A stretch of 64,000 nt of DNA from Proteles cristata cristata (taxonomy: Eukaryota; Chordata; Mammalia; Carnivora; Hyaenidae): NCBI GenBank assembly GCA_017311185.1, contig JAESUZ010000756.1, forward strand, positions 1,798,001-1,862,000, in the 5' to 3' direction. Below are positions 61,278-64,000 of this stretch, piece by piece; the first letter of the stretch is position 1; the number at the start of each line of letters is the position of its first letter. Position numbers and translations under genes: made by a program. Below the pieces are notes generated by a model that ran no database searches, had not been told where the DNA came from, and saw nothing but the letters and a program-made list of their open reading frames with translations.

Positions 61278-61399
61278 GAAGAAATATTAATTACCTAATT
61301 AAAAGGGAGTATCGTTCTGACCTTTTCCTTCTTTTTGTCTTCCTTGAATTCCTATTTTAAAATTTTTATTTATTTATGCAGTAAATTTGAATTAAATTC

Positions 61400-61594
61400 T
61401 TTTTAAAAAATTTTTTTAAGGTTTATCCATTTTTGAGAGACAGAGCATGAGTGGGAGAGAGGCCGAGAGAGAGGGAGACACAGAATCCAAAGCAGGCTCC
61501 AGGCTCTGAGCTGTGGGGCTCCAACTCATAGACTGCGAGATCATGACCTGAGCTGAAGTCAGATGCTTAACCGACTGAGCCACCCAGGAGCCCC
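61400..61594 (-). repeat. CAN-SINE (reverse) with internal deletion
   Basis: Reverse copy lacking the usual TGTCAGCACAGAGCC segment (GAGCTGTGGGGCTCC instead). It ends GAGCCACCCAGGAGCCCC. Confidence 0.92.
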
Positions 61595-62284
61595 TTGAAT
61601 TCAATTCTGTTTTACATTTACTTCTAGGTGGTCTCATGCTTGGGTACATTTACGGAACCCATTTCTATGGAATCACAAACCTTACTGGCAGATCAGTAGT
61701 TCTCTAATGGGGGAAGACTCTACACCAACCCCCCCCTCCCCTCCCCACCGCGGGACATTTGGCAATGTCTGTAGCATCTCATAGGTAGAGGCCAGGGATG
61801 TGGCCACACATCCTATAAGGCACAGGAGAGTCCCCTCACCTTTCACCCTCCCCAAAATCCCCAAATTAGAATTGTCCACCAAAATAACAACAGAGTTTTC
61901 TATTGCCATGGTTCAAGCATGACCATGGTGCCTTATACTTTCTAGATACTCTTCCTGAGAATGTTATAAATGCGTTAGATGCTAGAATACAAACTTATAC
62001 AAAATTATTACATTAACAACACCCTTACGTACCATAAGTTCCCGAAATACAATAATCACAGTAAAAATTCTACATGTTCACTACAACGTGGCAGTTCCTG
62101 GAGATCAAAAGTAGCGCTTCGTTGGGCGACTGCTGCTGTTCTAACCTCATAAGAAGGTGAGGGAGGGATGGACAGAAAAAAATCAGCACGTAGCAATGGT
62201 CAGGCTTACTGCTAAAGAAGAACATCTATGATGGGAAAAGCTATTCGAACTAAAGACAGGGCATGGAGAGCGCACAGGACTATT

Positions 62285-62490
62285 TCTTAAGCACCACGTA
62301 CATGCCAGGCCCTGTACTAGATGTTCTCTGTCTAGTTTCACTCTTCAACGCCTAGAAGGGACCTTTCCCTGCCACGTCCGTCCGGCTTGTGAGGCGCCGG
62401 ATAGAGATTTCTTCCCAAGCTCACACAGCTCTACGGGGTGGAGCTCGGGTTGAAAGCAAGGTCCATCTGACTGCGAGTGCCTTCCCACCT
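62285..62490 (-). repeat. MIR relic, antisense
   Basis: CACGTACATGCCAGGCCCTGTACTAG, CCCAAGCTCACACAGCTC and GGTTGAAAGCAAGGTCCATCTGACTG are reversed MIR features. Confidence 0.65.
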
Positions 62491-64000
62491 CATCATCAGG
62501 CAGCATTTGTCCAGCACAACTGCCTGGTAAGCGGTGCTTCTACGGAAAATCTCGACCCCTCGCACTTCGGTATTTTGGCACAGGAAATGCAGCTCTCTTC
62601 ACAAAGCCTCTTCCTGCACTCTGACAGGCGTGTCCAGACCTGTTTTTCTAATTGCAACACGTATCTGTTGTGATAACAGAAAGCGTGTAATCTGGAGTCT
62701 TCTCCAGTAAGACATGTATTTCTTTCTTTTTTCAATGGAACTCATCAATGTTTTCTCTCGTGGAGCAAATAATCTAGGGATTATGAATCCCAATCCTCTC
62801 TTTAGTTCTTGGTCTGTGTGCCAGCAGAGCAAAGTCCTGGGAAGCAGCAGGGAGTGAGCAGGGAAAGAGCTCTGAGGAAGACAGAGCTCCCTGGACCAGG
62901 TCCCCTGGGCTTGCTACCCAATGCCACAGACCACAGGCAGGGAACACGTGTTCGGCCATCTGGCCTCCTGAGAACCCAATGGTCATTGTCCACTGGGTGA
63001 GCCAGACCCCTTAGACCTGACTTCCCAGCCTCCTCCAGCCAAGCATCTCAGTTCTGCTTTTACCTTGGGGAAACTCCTCCTTGAATTCGGAGACCGAGTT
63101 AAACTGACGCACCAAGGTCTTTTTCCCCCTAAGTGTCTGGCTACTTGATATGCCTGATGTCACAAGAATTGCTAATGGAATTCCCACCTGCACTGTAACT
63201 AAGGGGTCCTTTACTCCATGTGTGCTTAGAAGATTGGAACTTTCAGATTTCAGAGCCAATTCATAACGACAGTAATTTTTTTCTCTATGATGCAGGCAAA
63301 AACACAGGTTATCAAATATACAACATACAGAGTTCCCCATTAATTTTGAACGTGAACGTGACTTCATGGACTGTTAGGTCACACAGAAGAACTAGTACTT
63401 TACAATCCACTTGGCTCAAAATGGGTTGAGATAAGAAATATGTCTGCAGAGCGCCGATTTTGCTAACCTAATCCTCGAAATAATTTCTTCTCAACAGAGG
63501 GAAGAATGAAACTGTACCTCCCATGCACTCAGCATTTTATTTTCTCATGACTAATCAGAGATAAAAGTATAACCTTTGTACAGGAGGAAGCAAGGTATAT
63601 GCCGGACTGGACTTCATTCTGAAGCAATGGGAGCTACAATTCCTGAATAGGGATAAAGGAATAGAAACGAGACTCCTCAAGCCGCCTCTTTCTGCCCTAA
63701 GTAAACACATCTATGCAGCTGCAGCTGTCTGCCCATAAACCTGGGGAAGACGCTGTTCAAACTCACAGAAGCACATGAATTCTGAACCTGAGCTAGAGAT
63801 AGGCTGGCCTTTGAGCATTTTGATTCTTCTGTTTTTTCAGTGACTAGGAGGAGACTAAGTAAACCGGGATGAAACATTAATTAGAAGAGGTCAGCATTAT
63901 TACTACACCTGAAAAAAAATTAAAGTTGGTGTCAAACATATTAATTTTGAGGATCGAACTCATCTTAGAAATTAAAAAAACCCTCAAATCCTTTCCTTTC

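Larger units (their letters stand above)
1..64000 (-). other. MTHFD1L: MTHFD1L gene body, 3' portion (partial at both window edges)
   Basis: Six minus-strand exons encode one continuous stretch of the formate--tetrahydrofolate ligase domain. The mitochondrial paralogue MTHFD1L is preferred over cytosolic MTHFD1 because of residues remembered as paralogue-specific: VTAGVPLKKEYTEE where MTHFD1 has VTAGLPLPKAYIQE, QIQIAQLFGVPVVVALNVF, and AVYGAKDIELSPEAQ. The protein makes 10-formyl-THF from formate, THF and ATP (reversibly) in the mitochondrial matrix. It links serine and glycine one-carbon catabolism to formate export. Exon phases join as split V, 46 codons, 14 codons, 33 codons plus a split K, 59, 36 and 51 codons, with no stop or frameshift. 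The promoter, mitochondrial presequence, inactive dehydrogenase/cyclohydrolase-like part, P-loop region and last exon are not in the window. Gene identity is firm; the extent to both window edges is inferred. Confidence 0.93.
55136..64000 (-). other. MTHFD1L intron (partial), right part of window
   Basis: This is sequence 5' of the first exon found. The preceding exon should end in G, for the split valine after EGFV-type sequence, and should encode an FVHAGPFANIAHGNSS-like block. I did not find it, so it is probably beyond the right edge. Besides the listed repeats I recognise nothing in 55140-55520, 55975-56860, 57085-57415, 59125-61045, 61600-62280 and 62495-64000. Confidence 0.78.

Noticed and set aside
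1..64000. CRISPR arrays, operons, phage or bacterial features
   Set aside because: Spaced direct repeats here are SINE duplications or microsatellites. Spliced exons and mammalian transposons show nuclear vertebrate DNA.

Overview
This window is nuclear DNA from a carnivoran mammal, most likely a felid. The main evidence is about 31 copies of the tRNA-Lys-derived CAN-SINE, most of them with the felid-type body: a GGCGCCTGGGTGGCTCA head, a CT-rich middle and an AATAAATAAA tail. They occur on both strands, and many are flanked by clear target-site duplications. The window also holds carnivore-type L1 3' ends and old mammalian L1, L2, MIR and MaLR relics. There is no bacterial, viral or organellar gene content, and almost every open reading frame is chance or repeat-derived.

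The only cellular gene I can support is the 3' part of MTHFD1L on the minus strand (mitochondrial monofunctional C1-tetrahydrofolate synthase, formate--THF ligase). Six coding exons lie at 55135-54996, 47105-47064, 46252-46152, 45611-45434, 28705-28598 and 26478-26326, in gene order. All have GT-AG boundaries and their phases join without a break. They encode about 240 contiguous residues of the C-terminal ligase domain, including the family signature [12 protein letters not shown] and the [12 protein letters not shown] block. The upstream part of the gene lies beyond the right edge. The last coding exon (expected to start MSTMPGLP and to end about 29 codons later) was not found in the left 26.3 kb, so the final intron probably runs past the left edge.

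Layout by region: 1-26325 is terminal-intron sequence with many SINEs, an L1 3' end (about 9720-10395), a 34-bp tandem repeat (12321-12414), L2 and MIR relics and a compact CpG-rich patch (about 23375-23735). 26326-28705 holds the two most 3' exons found. 28706-45433 is a 16.7 kb intron rich in old L1, SINEs, an L1 3' end at about 37528 and an MLT1-like LTR. 45434-47105 is a compact cluster of three exons. 47106-54995 is a 7.9 kb intron with an L1 insertion close to the 42-nt exon, several SINEs and a broken old L1. 54996-55135 is the most 5' exon in the window. 55136-64000 is the next intron, with SINEs, L2, MIR and L1 relics.

I found no previously undescribed system. The points most worth checking are the CpG-rich patch in the last intron, recent-looking insertions very close to splice sites, the in-frame 42-nt exon next to an L1, a minisatellite, and G-rich blocks shared by the three L1 3' ends.
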